This document shows positions 1-9,506 of a stretch of DNA of 64,000 nucleotides, in pieces (positions within the stretch are counted from its first letter, which is position 1; each line of letters opens with the position of its first letter). This DNA is from CAXXOK01 sp963675365 (GTDB lineage: Bacteria; Bacillota; Clostridia; Christensenellales; Aristaeellaceae): positions 1-64,000 of the forward strand of contig CAXXVA010000002.1 of NCBI GenBank assembly GCA_963675365.2, written 5' to 3'. The translations under genes and the position numbers were made by a program. Below the pieces are notes generated by a model, which was given only the letters and a program-made list of their open reading frames with translations, was not told the origin of the DNA and searched no databases.

Positions 1-41
1 AGGCCGATCCCGGCGAGCGCTACGTCGGCGCAAGAACCGCC

Positions 42-881
42 ATGCCGCAAAGCGGCGTCGCGCCGCGCCGGCCCGTGCCCAGGCCGCAGACCCCGCCCGT
101 GGAAGAAATGTACAACGCGCCCGCCCGCGGCGACGGCGCGCCCCGGCCCAGGCCGCAGACCCCGCCCGCCCGCCAGCGCCCGCCGGTCAACCGCCAGCAG
201 GACGACGGCTACGGCTGGCCGCAGCCGACCGATCAGCCGCCGATGCGCGGGCCGTACGACAACCGCAGGCCGCCCAAACGCAGCGGCAAAGGGCTTTTGA
301 TCTTCATTATTATCCTGATCGTTCTCGGCGGCGCGTTCGCCGGCATCTGGCTGCCCAACTGGGACGGCGTTAACGGCGTCGTCGGCGAAACGATGAGCGG
401 CGTGCAGTCGGCGCTGAAAAACCTGATCGCGCCCGAGGAGATCGTCATCCGCTCCTTCTCCGTGCAGCCGTCCTCGGGCACCGCGCCCGTGGAGCTGTCG
501 TTCGTCATCTATGCGTCGGCAGCCACCGAAACCATCCGCATTGTGGACGATAACGGCGATACCGTGCTGCAGAAAACCCTCACCGATCAGGACCGCCTTT
601 TGCAGGTGGTTACCAAGAATTCCGACGGCAACTATATATGGAAACTGCGTGAGACCTTTGATTCGGCATACACCGGCAACCTGACGGCCGAAGCGCTGAA
701 CAAGGACGGCGAGTGGGATACCCAGGGTGGGTTGCAGCAGGCCGTGAGTATCGAGCCGCCGATTGGTGTTCGATCCGCCGGTGCAGGATTTCCTGTGCTC
801 CACGGTATCAGATACCGTGCCCGTGACCGTCAGCCTTTACCGTGGTCACGAGCCTGGACGTGCAATCCGTGCGCGTCGTGA
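42..881 (+). pseudogene. N-terminal part of a frameshifted membrane-anchored surface protein
   Basis: The product begins with about 80 residues rich in Pro, Arg and Gln, containing two copies of RPQTPP. A single membrane helix follows (LLIFIIILIVLGG, about residues 85-97), then an Ig-like stretch. This order predicts a cytoplasmic tail, one membrane pass and an outside domain. The reading frame is open back to base 3, so the true start may lie left of the window. After about residue 240 the protein turns into unrelated sequence and stops at 879-881. Reading the other frames shows sensible protein continuing (FDPPVQDF in frame 1 from 769, TVVTSLDVQSVRVVN in frame 2 from 839, DYGDEIAKL back in the original frame from 885). 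Three single-base shifts between about 757 and 885 therefore separate this piece from the part at 936-2819. They may be read errors or real decay. Confidence 0.7.
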
Positions 882-935
882 ACAGATTACGGCGACGAGA
901 TCGCCAAGCTCACCATCAATACCGCCGGGCTGAAC

Positions 936-2819
936 ATGACCGAGACCGGCGAAACCCGCGTGTGGACGCTGGAGGGCACGATCACCGATCCCTACGTCGG
1001 ATCACTGTACGTGGGCTATGAGATGATCGTCGGCGAAGGCTTTACCCAGTCTGATTACAAAACGGACGTGGAATACGCGCCCGCGCCGATCCCCGAGGAC
1101 ACGGGAGAGCCTGAAGCGTCGCCCACGCCCGGCAACCTTCTGGAGCCGACCCCCGAAGGCTCCGCAGAGCCGACCGCGGAAGTTACGCCGGAACCGACCC
1201 CCGAGCCGACTCCGGAGCCTACGCCCGAACCCACGCCCGAGCCGACCCCCGAACCCGATCCCACCCCCACGCCCGGGCCTACGCTGATGCCGCTGCTTTC
1301 CGCCATGGCTGACGACAGCGAGACAAGCGAGGTCGTTTCGCTTCGAACCACCGTTTACGAAGGTACGTCTAAAACATCCTCCTACAGCCGCACCGAACTG
1401 GTGAATATGCTGGATTCGTCGATGTACGCCATCTGGGAACAGTCGGGCGTGCTCACCTTCCGCGGCGGTCCGCTGCGCCAGAACGCGGCCTATGGCACCG
1501 TGGAGATCGAAAAAGGCGCCATGAGCGTATACTGGCAGGTGCCGGTGGAAGGCACCATGCGCATGAACGGCGCCAACGTCAACGGCGTCGGCTGGCCGGG
1601 CCAGGCGGCGATCGTCAAATGGCCCATGGAAGTGCGCCAGTTGCTCAAAATCTCCGACGAAATGAAAGCGACGACCGCGCTCAAGGAGGTTATCGTCGGC
1701 GGGCAGAACGGGATGCTGTACTTCATGAACCTGGCAAACGGCGAGTTCACCCGCGACCCCATCGACATAAACTGGCCGTCCAACGGCAACGTATCGGTCA
1801 ATACTGACGGTTCCCCGGTGGTCGCTTTCGGACAGTACTATTCCATCAAGGCCGATAAGTCCAGGCTTGATAACGGGCTGCATATTTACAGCCTTTTGAC
1901 CAACAAGCAGCTGAATCTGGTGGACGGCCGCCAGGATCCCACGCAGACAAGCTATTCGGGCTTCTCCAGCGTGCCGCTGTTTGACAAGATTTCCGGAACC
2001 ATGATCACCGCCGGAGAGAACGGCGTGTTCTACCTGGCCGACCTGAATACGGACTTTGATTATCTGGCCGACAGCCTGTCCATCAGCCCCAAGTACCACC
2101 GCTATCTCTGGAACGCGTCCGGCGAGGACGACAAGCTGACCCAGGTGGACGGTTCCATAGCGATGTACGGGCCCTATGCCTACTTCGGCGACAGGGCGGG
2201 CGTCCTGCAATGCCTGGACGTCAATACGCTGGAACCTGTGTGGGCGGTGAAAACCGGCGACCAGATCGTCTCCACCCCGGCGCTTGACATGAACGACGCG
2301 GGCGACGCCGTGACGCTGTACGTGGGCAACATGATCGCCAACGTCCGCAAGGGCGTAGCCTCGGTGTTTGCCTACGACGCGCTTTCGGGCAAAAAGCTCT
2401 GGCAGTTCGACGCGCCGGACCTGAGCTACGATTCCCAGAACCCCGTGGGCTTCTCGGCAAGCCCCGTCGTGGGCCAGGAAAGCGTTTCGGACCTCGTGTT
2501 CTTCACCGCCACCGACGGCAGCGCTTCCACGCTGTACGCGCTGCATAAGTCCGACGGCAGCGTCGCGTGGTCTTCCGCGTTCTCCTCGGCAACGGAGTCA
2601 AGCCCCGTGGCCGTGTACAACGAGGCCGGGGACGCGTGGATTATCCAGGGCATTTCCGACGGCCGGCTGTACCTGCTGGAAGCGGACACCGGAAAAACCG
2701 TCGATACCTTGCAATTGGAAGGCAGCCTGCGCGCGTCGCCCGCCGTGTACCGCGACGTGCTGATTATCTCCACGACGGGACAGGATCCCAGCTATATTTA
2801 CGCCATAGCATTGGAGTAA
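936..2819 (+). CDS. PQQ-like beta-propeller surface protein (C-terminal part of the frameshifted gene)
   Basis: This is the main part of the gene that starts at or before base 42; it lies in the same frame, and readable protein runs back to 885. It opens with an Ig-like tail, then a proline-glutamate-threonine linker (repeats of PEPTPE, about residues 75-115), then about 450 residues of repeated blades such as GVFYLADLNTD, GVLQCLDVNTLEPVWAVKTGD and SVFAYDALSGKKLWQF. The W-x-(V/F) closures and small YALHKSDG-type motifs are typical of PQQ-like (BamB/YncE-like) propellers. It probably sits outside the membrane. No active-site residues are visible, and a binding or scaffolding role is inference. 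plsX follows after 6 bp, so the two may be cotranscribed. As an independent ORF its ATG at 936 has no convincing ribosome site, which supports the single-gene reading. Confidence 0.75.
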   Translation: MTETGETRVWTLEGTITDPYVGSLYVGYEMIVGEGFTQSDYKTDVEYAPAPIPEDTGEPEASPTPGNLLEPTPEGSAEPTAEVTPEPTPEPTPEPTPEPTPEPTPEPDPTPTPGPTLMPLLSAMADDSETSEVVSLRTTVYEGTSKTSSYSRTELVNMLDSSMYAIWEQSGVLTFRGGPLRQNAAYGTVEIEKGAMSVYWQVPVEGTMRMNGANVNGVGWPGQAAIVKWPMEVRQLLKISDEMKATTALKEVIVGGQNGMLYFMNLANGEFTRDPIDINWPSNGNVSVNTDGSPVVAFGQYYSIKADKSRLDNGLHIYSLLTNKQLNLVDGRQDPTQTSYSGFSSVPLFDKISGTMITAGENGVFYLADLNTDFDYLADSLSISPKYHRYLWNASGEDDKLTQVDGSIAMYGPYAYFGDRAGVLQCLDVNTLEPVWAVKTGDQIVSTPALDMNDAGDAVTLYVGNMIANVRKGVASVFAYDALSGKKLWQFDAPDLSYDSQNPVGFSASPVVGQESVSDLVFFTATDGSASTLYALHKSDGSVAWSSAFSSATESSPVAVYNEAGDAWIIQGISDGRLYLLEADTGKTVDTLQLEGSLRASPAVYRDVLIISTTGQDPSYIYAIALE

Positions 2820-2825
2820 AACCAT

Positions 2826-3845
2826 ATGAAAATTTATCTGGACGCCATGGGCGGCGACAACGCCCCGGCAGCGACCGTCGAAGGCGCGAAGGAAGCGCTT
2901 CAAAACTTCCCCGAACTGCACATCGAGCTCGGCGGGCCGAAGGAAACGGTCGAGCCGCTGGTGAAGGACGTGTTCAAAGACGCGCCGGAGCTCAAAGCCC
3001 GCGTGAGCGTTGCGGACTGCCCGGAAATCATCACCAACGAGGAATCCCCCGTGATGGCCGTGCGGCAGAAAAAGCAGTCCGCGATCGTCGACGGGATGCT
3101 GAAACTTAAGGATAGGCAGGTGGACGCGTTCGTGTCCGCCGGGTCCACGGGCGCGGTGCTCGCGGGCGGCATGTTCCGCCTTGGGCGCATCCGGGGTATC
3201 GACCGCCCGGCGCTGGCCCCGCTTTTGCCCAACGGCAAGGACTACTTTCTGCTGATCGACTGCGGCGCCAACGTGGACTGCCGTCCGGAATACCTTACGC
3301 AGTTCGCCATGATGGGCGACGCGTACATGCGCGGCATGCGCGGGGTGAAAAGCCCCCGCGTCGGGCTGGTGAACAACGGCGCGGAGGCCGAAAAGGGCTG
3401 CGAGCTGACCAAGGCCACCTATAAGCTGCTGGAAAAAAGCACGCTCAACTTCGTGGGCAACGTGGAAGGCCGCGACATCACCCACGACGTAGCCGACGTG
3501 GTGGTCTGCGACGGGTTTGTGGGCAACGTGATCCTGAAATTCATGGAGGGCGTCGCCACGACGCTTTTAGGCATGATTAAAACCGAAATCACCGCCGATT
3601 TCAAGTCCAAGGCCGGGGCGCTGTTATCCAAGGGCGCGTTCAAGCGCGTGAAAAAGACCATGGATTATTCCGAGGTCGGCGGCGCGCCGCTTTTGGGCGT
3701 GAACGGCTGCGTGATCAAAGCGCACGGCTCGTGCAACGCCCACGCCATCGCCTGCGCAATCAAACAGGGCGTGCAGATGATCACCGCCGACGTGACCGGC
3801 GCGATTGAACAGGGAATACAGAATACCGCTCATTGGGAATCATAA
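2826..3845 (+). CDS. plsX: Phosphate acyltransferase PlsX
   Basis: PlsX makes acyl-phosphate from acyl-ACP, the first committed step of phosphatidic acid synthesis in most Gram-positive bacteria. The 339-residue product is full length for the family. It starts with the characteristic MKIYLDAMGGDNAP and contains EESPVMAVRQKK, SAGSTGAVLAGG, LIDCGANVDC and DVVVCDGFVGNVILK, all hallmark blocks of the family. The enzyme is a peripheral membrane protein working with PlsY. The gene is followed by acpP after 13 bp, the acyl carrier that supplies its substrate, then by rnc, smc and ftsY; this order is widely conserved in Bacillota. The usual fapR and fabD/fabG genes are absent from this stretch. Confidence 0.97.
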   Translation: MKIYLDAMGGDNAPAATVEGAKEALQNFPELHIELGGPKETVEPLVKDVFKDAPELKARVSVADCPEIITNEESPVMAVRQKKQSAIVDGMLKLKDRQVDAFVSAGSTGAVLAGGMFRLGRIRGIDRPALAPLLPNGKDYFLLIDCGANVDCRPEYLTQFAMMGDAYMRGMRGVKSPRVGLVNNGAEAEKGCELTKATYKLLEKSTLNFVGNVEGRDITHDVADVVVCDGFVGNVILKFMEGVATTLLGMIKTEITADFKSKAGALLSKGAFKRVKKTMDYSEVGGAPLLGVNGCVIKAHGSCNAHAIACAIKQGVQMITADVTGAIEQGIQNTAHWES

Positions 3846-3858
3846 GGAGGACAAACAC

Positions 3859-4086
3859 ATGGTATTTGACAAGGTACGGGACATGATCGCAGAACAATTG
3901 CAGGTGGACGCGGGCTCTATCAAACCCGAAAGCCGCCTGGTGGAAGACCTGAAAGCCGACAGCGCCAACGTGATGGTCATGATTCTCGAGCTCGAAAGCG
4001 AGTTCGGCATCGAAGTCGAGGACGACGTAATCTTAGGGTTGAAAACCGTCGGCGATGTTGTGGATTACATCGAAAAAAACCAGTAG
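3859..4086 (+). CDS. acpP: Acyl carrier protein
   Basis: This 75-residue acidic protein carries growing acyl chains on a phosphopantetheine arm during fatty acid synthesis. The attachment serine is in KADSANVMVM; most family members read DSLDxVEL, so the Ala-Asn-Val after the serine is somewhat unusual but keeps the essential Asp-Ser pair. The helix II acidic face ELESEFGIEVEDD is intact. The start at 3859 is preceded by a perfect AAGGAGG seven to eight bases upstream, so the longer open frame from 3805 is not used. It lies 13 bp after plsX, consistent with one transcript. Confidence 0.95.
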   Translation: MVFDKVRDMIAEQLQVDAGSIKPESRLVEDLKADSANVMVMILELESEFGIEVEDDVILGLKTVGDVVDYIEKNQ

Positions 4087-4164
4087 TTAACCTGCCCGGA
4101 AGGCCTGATCCGTCTGAAAAGGCTAGCGTTAGTGGATACGAAGTCAGTTAGGGATTTTGTTCCT

Positions 4165-4280
4165 ATACCCTGACAAGGGCTTGCCCTTGATCCATCAAAT
4201 CACCGCGCGCAGCGCGGTAATTTGGGAGGTTCAGGGGCACTGCCCCTGATCAGGGTTTTAGGGGTGAAACCCCTAACGTC
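4165..4280 (+). repeat. Hairpin-cluster intergenic repeat, family A copy 1
   Basis: The acpP-rnc gap holds a row of short hairpins: CAAGGGCTTGCCCTTG, CCGCGCGCAGCGCGG, CAGGGGCACTGCCCCTG and TAGGGGTGAAACCCCTA. The same modules in the same order recur at 40095-40224, and partly at 43656-43732, 46102-46182 and (reverse) 54685-54769. The copies are clearly related by sequence, not just by being palindromic. Function is unknown. The element may act as a transcription attenuator or be a small mobile palindromic repeat. Confidence 0.75.
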
Positions 4281-4298
4281 TTATCGGGAGGGGAGAGC

Positions 4299-4955
4299 AT
4301 GCGAAAGCTGGAGGAGGCGCTAGGATACGCGTTTGAGGACAAGGCGCTGCTGCAGCTTGCGCTCACGCACCCCTCGGCGCTGGAGGAAGAGAACAACCAG
4401 CGGCTTGAATTTCTGGGCGACGCGGTGCTTGAATACTGCGTCAGCGAGATGCTGTTTCACAAGTATGAAACGGCAAGCGAGGGCGAGCTGACGGCGCGCC
4501 GCGCCGCGCTGGTGTGCGAGGAAACGCTCTGGGTGCTGGCGGAGAGCCTGTCGCTTGGCAAGCGCCTGCGCATGGGGCGCGGGGAAGAGCAGACCGGCGG
4601 ACGGGAAAAGCCCGCGATCCTCGCCGACGCGATGGAAGCGGTCGTCGCGGCCGTGTGCCTGGACGGGGGCATAGACGCAGCGAAAACGCTGGTCGGGCGG
4701 CTGTTTGAGGATGACGAAGCTCTGGCTTCGCGCCGGGGCCGGGACCTGAAAGGCGAATTGCAGGCCTACACCCAGGCGCAGGGGCTGGGGCTTCCGGAAT
4801 ACAGGGTGACCGCCGAAGACGGCCCCGCCCACGACCGGCGCTATACCGTGGAGGTACTGGTCGCCGACGAGCGGATCGCTTCGGGTGAGGGCGTATCGAA
4901 AAAAACTGCCGAGCAGAATGCCGCAAAAGCGGCGCTTCAGCAGTATTCCAAGTAG
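4299..4955 (+). CDS. rnc: Ribonuclease III
   Basis: RNase III cuts double-stranded RNA in rRNA precursors and regulatory duplexes in the cytoplasm. The 218-residue product has the N-terminal nuclease domain with the signature RLEFLGDAVLEYCVSE, whose Glu and Asp residues bind the metal ion, and the second acidic cluster DAMEAVVAAVCLDGG. A C-terminal double-stranded-RNA-binding domain follows (about residues 145-218: DLKGELQAYTQAQG, then GVSKKTAEQNAAKAAL). The length is normal to slightly short. The start has a GGGAGGGGAGAG ribosome site just upstream. It is separated from acpP by the family A repeat and is followed after 49 bp by smc. Confidence 0.96.
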   Translation: MRKLEEALGYAFEDKALLQLALTHPSALEEENNQRLEFLGDAVLEYCVSEMLFHKYETASEGELTARRAALVCEETLWVLAESLSLGKRLRMGRGEEQTGGREKPAILADAMEAVVAAVCLDGGIDAAKTLVGRLFEDDEALASRRGRDLKGELQAYTQAQGLGLPEYRVTAEDGPAHDRRYTVEVLVADERIASGEGVSKKTAEQNAAKAALQQYSK

Positions 4956-5004
4956 AGGATTGTGACGCTTTGAACAACACGACTGACAGGGGAGCGACAG
5001 ACGC

Positions 5005-8000
5005 ATGCGATTGAGCAAACTGGAAATCTACGGATTCAAGTCCTTTGCCAAGCGCACGCTGATCGTGTTCCCCGAAAACGTAACAGGCATCGTGGGCCCC
5101 AATGGCTGCGGGAAAAGTAACATTGCCGACGCCGTGCGCTGGGTGCTTGGCGAACAGAGCGCAAAGCAGCTGCGCGGCAACCAGATGACCGACGTTATTT
5201 TCAACGGCACCCAGCAGCGCAAGCCCCTGAACTACTGCGAGGTCACCCTGACCTTTGACAATACCGACGGGACGCTTGCGACCGATTACACCGAGGTCGC
5301 GGTCACGCGCCGAGTCTTTAGAAGCGGCGACAGCGAGTACATTTTAAACGGCACCAGCTGCCGCCTGAAAGATATCGTCGATCTGTTCCGCGACACGGGG
5401 CTTGGCAAGGAAGGCTATTCCATCGTCAGCTCGGGGCGGATGGACGAAATTCTGTCCAGCCGCAGCGAGGACCGGCGCGCGGTGTTTGAAGAAGCGGCGG
5501 GCATCAGCCGTTACCGCGCCCGCAAAGAAGAGGCCGAGCGCAGGCTTTCGCGCAGCGATGAAAACTTAAACCGCGTACAGGACCTGCTGGAAGAGCTGCA
5601 GGGCATGCTTGGGCCCATGGCCGAACAGGCCGAGGTGGCGCGCGAGTATTTAAAGCTCTCCGAAACCCTGCGGGAGCTGGACGTGACGCTGTACTGCATC
5701 CGCTTTGACCGCCTGCAAAAGCGCTCGGAGACCGTGGAAGAAACGCTGGGTTCCCTTGCCGGGGAGATCGAAATGGCGCTGGAACAATTAAAAACCCTGA
5801 ACCAGACCCGCGAGGAGCGCGAAGAGGGCATGGAGCGCCTGCAGGAAGCGCTGTCCGGCGCCCACAGCGCGCTGCTGGAAACAAAGGATAAACTCTTTAC
5901 CGCCCAGGAACAGCGCCAGGCGGTGGCTTCGCGCGCGGAAGCGGCGGCCGAGACCGCCGAGCGGATCGACGGCGAACGCGAAGCGGTGGAAACCCGCATG
6001 AAGATGATCGAAGCGACCGCCGACGAATCCAAAACCGGCGCGGCCGAGGGCGAACGCCTGCGCGCCGAGGCCGAAGCGGCGCTGGAAGCGCGGAAAACCG
6101 AGCACGCGAAAACGTCGCAGGCCGCCGAGGCGCTGGAGGAGGAGCTGTCCCAGCACAAAACGGCGATCATCGACGCCATGAACCGCATGCAGGAGCAGAA
6201 AACCGCGCACACGCGGCAGGCGACCATGCTTTCCCAGATGGAGCTGCGCAAGACGGAGCTGGAACAGACCTTGGGCGCGGACGCGGAGAAGGAAACGGCG
6301 TTTCGGGATGCGCTCAAAACCGCGCAGGAGCACCTGATAACAGAAAAACAGCGGCTCAAAGAGCGCGAAGAAGCGCTTGCGGCGCTTGACCGGCAGGCGC
6401 AGACGCAGAAGGCCGAAACCGAGGATCTGCGCGCCGCCGCGATGCAGACCTCGCAGGAGGCCAAGGCGCTGGAGCTGCGCATCGAAACCCTGCGGGAGCT
6501 CGCGGCGGGCTACGAGGGCTACCAGAGCGCCGTCAAAGAAGCGCTGACCTACGCCCGGGATTATCAGATTTTGGGCGTGCACGACGTGGTGGCCAAGCTC
6601 ATCGACGTGCCCACGGAGCTGGAAACAGCGCTGGATATGGCGCTTGGCGCGGCGGCGCAGAACATCGTTACCGATACCGAGGAAACCGCCAAGACCCTGA
6701 TCGAGTATTTGCGGAAAAACCGGCTCGGGCGCGCGACGTTTTTGCCGGTCTCGTCCATGAAAGGCCGGACGCTGGATAACCGGGAGCGCAAGCTATTATC
6801 CATGCAGGGCTGCCTTGGCGTGGCAAGCGAGCTGTGCGGCTTTGCCGAAACCCACCGCGGCGTGATGGAAGCGCTTTTGGGGCGCACGGTGATCGCCGAG
6901 GACCTGGACGCGGGCGTCAAGATTATGCGGGCGGGCGGGCACCAGTTCCGGGTGGTGACGCTCGAGGGCGACGTACTGCACGCGGGCGGCAGCATGACCG
7001 GCGGCAGCTCCAGCCAGCGCGCGCAGAACCTGCTGGGCCGCGACCGCATCATCCGCGAGCTGCAAAAAGAGCTGGAACAGAAATCCGCGGCGCTTGAAAA
7101 AGCCATGACTGCCATCGGCGAGGCCGAGCAACGGCAGGAGGAAACCCTCCAGGCCATCGAAACCGCACGCTACGAGCTGCAGCAGCAGGAGATCGCCGTC
7201 GTGCGCGATACCGAGCGGCAGGCCTCCACAAAAGCCGAACTGGAGCAGCACCTTGCCAGGCTTGAATCCCTGCAAGGCGCGATTGCCCAGCTGGACGAAG
7301 ATACCCAAGAACTCAAGGTCGATTTGCAGCGCACCGCCGCCAAAGCGGCGGACGGCGCGCCCGACGAGCAGGCCATGGCCGAAAAGACCACCCAGCTTTC
7401 CGCCGCGCTGAACCTGGCGCGCAGGGAGCGCGAGCGCACGCAGGAAGCGCTGACCAGCGCCATGCTTTCGTTGCAGCAGGCCGAGCACCAGATCGACCGC
7501 ATCCGACGCGACGCCACCCGGCTGGACGCCGAGCGGCAGGCCTGCCTGAAGGATTTGGACGTTCTGGCTGTGAAGAAAGAGCAAGCGGAAAAGACTATCG
7601 CCGCGTCGGCGGCGGACAAGGAGCAGGCGGACGCCGCGATTGCGGAAACCTCCGCGGCGGTCAAGGCCGCCGAAGCCGCCGTGGCCGAGGCCGAGCAGCA
7701 GCGCGCGCAGGCGAACAAAGCGCTTAAGGAGCTCCAGGCGGAGATCGAAAGCGTGCGTCTTGGCTACGACAAGGCTCTGGACCGCCAGCACCGGCAGGAG
7801 ATGGCGCTGGAGCGCGCCAAGAGCGAGCTTTCACAGCTTGATCAGCGCCTTTGGGATACCTACGAGCTGAGCTATGCAGGGGCGGCCGCCGCCCGCGACG
7901 AATACCTCCTTGTCAAGCGCGAGGCGGGCACGGACGAGGAATTCAACGAAAAAGAAGCCGCCGCGCAGGCCCAGGAGATCCGTGACCGCATCCGCGAGAT

Positions 8001-8601
8001 GGGCGACGTGAACGTGCACGCCGTGCAGGAGTACGCGTCCCTCAATGAGCGCATCACCGAGCAGACCATCCAGCAAAACGATATTTTGAAAGCCAAGGAC
8101 GACCTGCTGGAGCTGATCTCGAGCCTGGAAACCGAGATGCGCAAAGTGTTCACGGAGCAGTTTGAGATTTTGCAGGGCTACTTCGCCGAGTCGTTCAAGC
8201 GGCTGTTCGGCGGCGGGCAGGCGCAATTGAAGCTCGCCAACGAAGCCGATCCGCTGCACTGCGACGTGGATATCCTCGCCCAGCCGCCCGGCAAGAAACG
8301 CCAGATGCTAAGCCTGTTTTCCAGCGGTGAACGCGCCCTGACCGCAAGCGCATTGCTGTTTGCGATGCTCAAGCTCCGGCCCTCGCCGTTCTGTATTCTG
8401 GACGAGGCGGAGGCCGCGCTGGACGAGGCCAACGTCGGCAGCTTCGGCGATTATCTGCGGGATATATCGTCCGGCACGCAGATCGTCGCCATCACCCACC
8501 GCAAGGGAACCATGGAGCGCTGCGACTCGCTGTTTGGCGTGGCGATGGAAGAGCGCGGGGTCAGCGCCCTGGTCAGCGTGAATTTGAAAGAATACCAGTA
8601 A
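5005..8601 (+). CDS. smc: Chromosome segregation protein SMC
   Basis: SMC is the ATPase of the bacterial condensin complex and works with ScpA and ScpB to organise and separate chromosomes. The 1198-residue product has the full layout: N-terminal Walker A (GPNGCGKSNIADAVRW, about residues 32-47), a long coiled coil, a hinge near residues 510-670 with the Gly-rich HAGGSMTGGSS strand, a second coiled coil, and a C-terminal head. The ABC signature reads LSLFSSGERALT instead of the usual LSxLSGGERALT, so the first glycine of SGGE is serine. The Walker B/D-loop is CILDEAEAALDEANV. The catalytic glutamate and signature serine remain, so the protein is probably active. ftsY follows after 11 bp, as in many Bacillota. 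Confidence 0.97.
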   Translation: MRLSKLEIYGFKSFAKRTLIVFPENVTGIVGPNGCGKSNIADAVRWVLGEQSAKQLRGNQMTDVIFNGTQQRKPLNYCEVTLTFDNTDGTLATDYTEVAVTRRVFRSGDSEYILNGTSCRLKDIVDLFRDTGLGKEGYSIVSSGRMDEILSSRSEDRRAVFEEAAGISRYRARKEEAERRLSRSDENLNRVQDLLEELQGMLGPMAEQAEVAREYLKLSETLRELDVTLYCIRFDRLQKRSETVEETLGSLAGEIEMALEQLKTLNQTREEREEGMERLQEALSGAHSALLETKDKLFTAQEQRQAVASRAEAAAETAERIDGEREAVETRMKMIEATADESKTGAAEGERLRAEAEAALEARKTEHAKTSQAAEALEEELSQHKTAIIDAMNRMQEQKTAHTRQATMLSQMELRKTELEQTLGADAEKETAFRDALKTAQEHLITEKQRLKEREEALAALDRQAQTQKAETEDLRAAAMQTSQEAKALELRIETLRELAAGYEGYQSAVKEALTYARDYQILGVHDVVAKLIDVPTELETALDMALGAAAQNIVTDTEETAKTLIEYLRKNRLGRATFLPVSSMKGRTLDNRERKLLSMQGCLGVASELCGFAETHRGVMEALLGRTVIAEDLDAGVKIMRAGGHQFRVVTLEGDVLHAGGSMTGGSSSQRAQNLLGRDRIIRELQKELEQKSAALEKAMTAIGEAEQRQEETLQAIETARYELQQQEIAVVRDTERQASTKAELEQHLARLESLQGAIAQLDEDTQELKVDLQRTAAKAADGAPDEQAMAEKTTQLSAALNLARRERERTQEALTSAMLSLQQAEHQIDRIRRDATRLDAERQACLKDLDVLAVKKEQAEKTIAASAADKEQADAAIAETSAAVKAAEAAVAEAEQQRAQANKALKELQAEIESVRLGYDKALDRQHRQEMALERAKSELSQLDQRLWDTYELSYAGAAAARDEYLLVKREAGTDEEFNEKEAAAQAQEIRDRIREMGDVNVHAVQEYASLNERITEQTIQQNDILKAKDDLLELISSLETEMRKVFTEQFEILQGYFAESFKRLFGGGQAQLKLANEADPLHCDVDILAQPPGKKRQMLSLFSSGERALTASALLFAMLKLRPSPFCILDEAEAALDEANVGSFGDYLRDISSGTQIVAITHRKGTMERCDSLFGVAMEERGVSALVSVNLKEYQ

Positions 8602-8612
8602 TAGGAGATATC

Positions 8613-9506
8613 ATGGCAAGCGGATTGTTTTCCAAGTTAAGAGACGGCCTGTCCAAAAGCCGCAAAAGCATGACCGCCGTCATCGGCGAGCAGGCGGCGG
8701 CGGACGAGGATTATTTCGACAGCCTGTTGGACGCCCTGATTTTATCGGACATGGGTGCAGGCTGCGCCCAGGAAGCCGTGGACGAACTGCGTTCCCGCGC
8801 CAAGGCGCAGGGCGTGAAGGATATCGCCGGGCATCAGGCATTGCTCAAAGAGATTTTGGTCGGGATGCTCGACGCGCCCAGGGAACCCCTGCGCTGGCCG
8901 ATGGTGCTTTTGGTCGTCGGCGTCAACGGCGTGGGGAAGACCACGACCATCGGCAAGCTCGCGCTGCGCTTTCAGGCGCTTGGGCGCACGATCACGCTGT
9001 GCGCGGCGGATACCTTCCGCGCGGCGGCGGCCGACCAGCTGGCCATCTGGGCCGAGCGCGCCAAGGTGCCGCTGATCCGGCACCGGGAGGGCGCCGACCC
9101 GGCGGGCGTGGTGTTCGACGCCGTGCAGTCCGTGAAGGCCAACGGCACACATCTGCTGATCGTGGACACGGCGGGGCGGCTGCACAACAAGAAAAACCTG
9201 ATGGACGAGATGGAAAAAATGCGCCGTGTCATCGACCGCGAATTCCCCGAGGCCATGGTGCGCTGCCTGTTGGTGGTGGACGCGACCACAGGCCAGAACG
9301 GCCTGCAGCAGGCCAAGGCGTTTTCCGAGGCGGCCGGCGTAAACTCGGTCGTGCTCACCAAGCTGGACGGCACGGCCAAGGGCGGGGTGATCTTCCCCAT
9401 CGTGCGCGAGCTGAAGGTGCCGGTGCTCTACGTGGGCGTCGGCGAGGGCATCGACGACCTGCAGGCCTTTGACGCCAAGGAGTATGTAAACGCGTTATTC
9501 GATTAG
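8613..9506 (+). CDS. ftsY: Signal recognition particle receptor FtsY
   Basis: FtsY is the GTPase receptor that docks signal-recognition-particle-bound ribosomes at the membrane. The 297-residue protein has the N domain (about 1-90) and the G domain with P-loop VGVNGVGKTTTIGKL, DTFRAAAADQL, DTAGRLHNKKNLMDE and TKLDGTAKGG. The acidic A domain found in enterobacterial FtsY is absent, as usual in Bacillota. The start follows an AGGAGATATC ribosome site. Its stop codon directly abuts a 161-bp palindromic element (9507-9667). Confidence 0.97.
   Translation: MASGLFSKLRDGLSKSRKSMTAVIGEQAAADEDYFDSLLDALILSDMGAGCAQEAVDELRSRAKAQGVKDIAGHQALLKEILVGMLDAPREPLRWPMVLLVVGVNGVGKTTTIGKLALRFQALGRTITLCAADTFRAAAADQLAIWAERAKVPLIRHREGADPAGVVFDAVQSVKANGTHLLIVDTAGRLHNKKNLMDEMEKMRRVIDREFPEAMVRCLLVVDATTGQNGLQQAKAFSEAAGVNSVVLTKLDGTAKGGVIFPIVRELKVPVLYVGVGEGIDDLQAFDAKEYVNALFD

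Noticed and set aside
745..890. Programmed ribosomal frameshift in the first gene
   Set aside because: Three separate shifts would be needed and no slippery sequence is present; error or decay is simpler.
1002..2546. Long minus-strand open frame (514 codons) opposite the beta-propeller gene
   Set aside because: It is a GC-rich shadow: low-complexity His/Arg/Gly sequence, no ribosome site, and the plus strand has clear domains.
5511..6482. Long minus-strand frames opposite smc and elsewhere in GC-rich genes
   Set aside because: Expected shadows of GC-rich coding sequence, rich in Ser/Arg/Ala, without starts or motifs.
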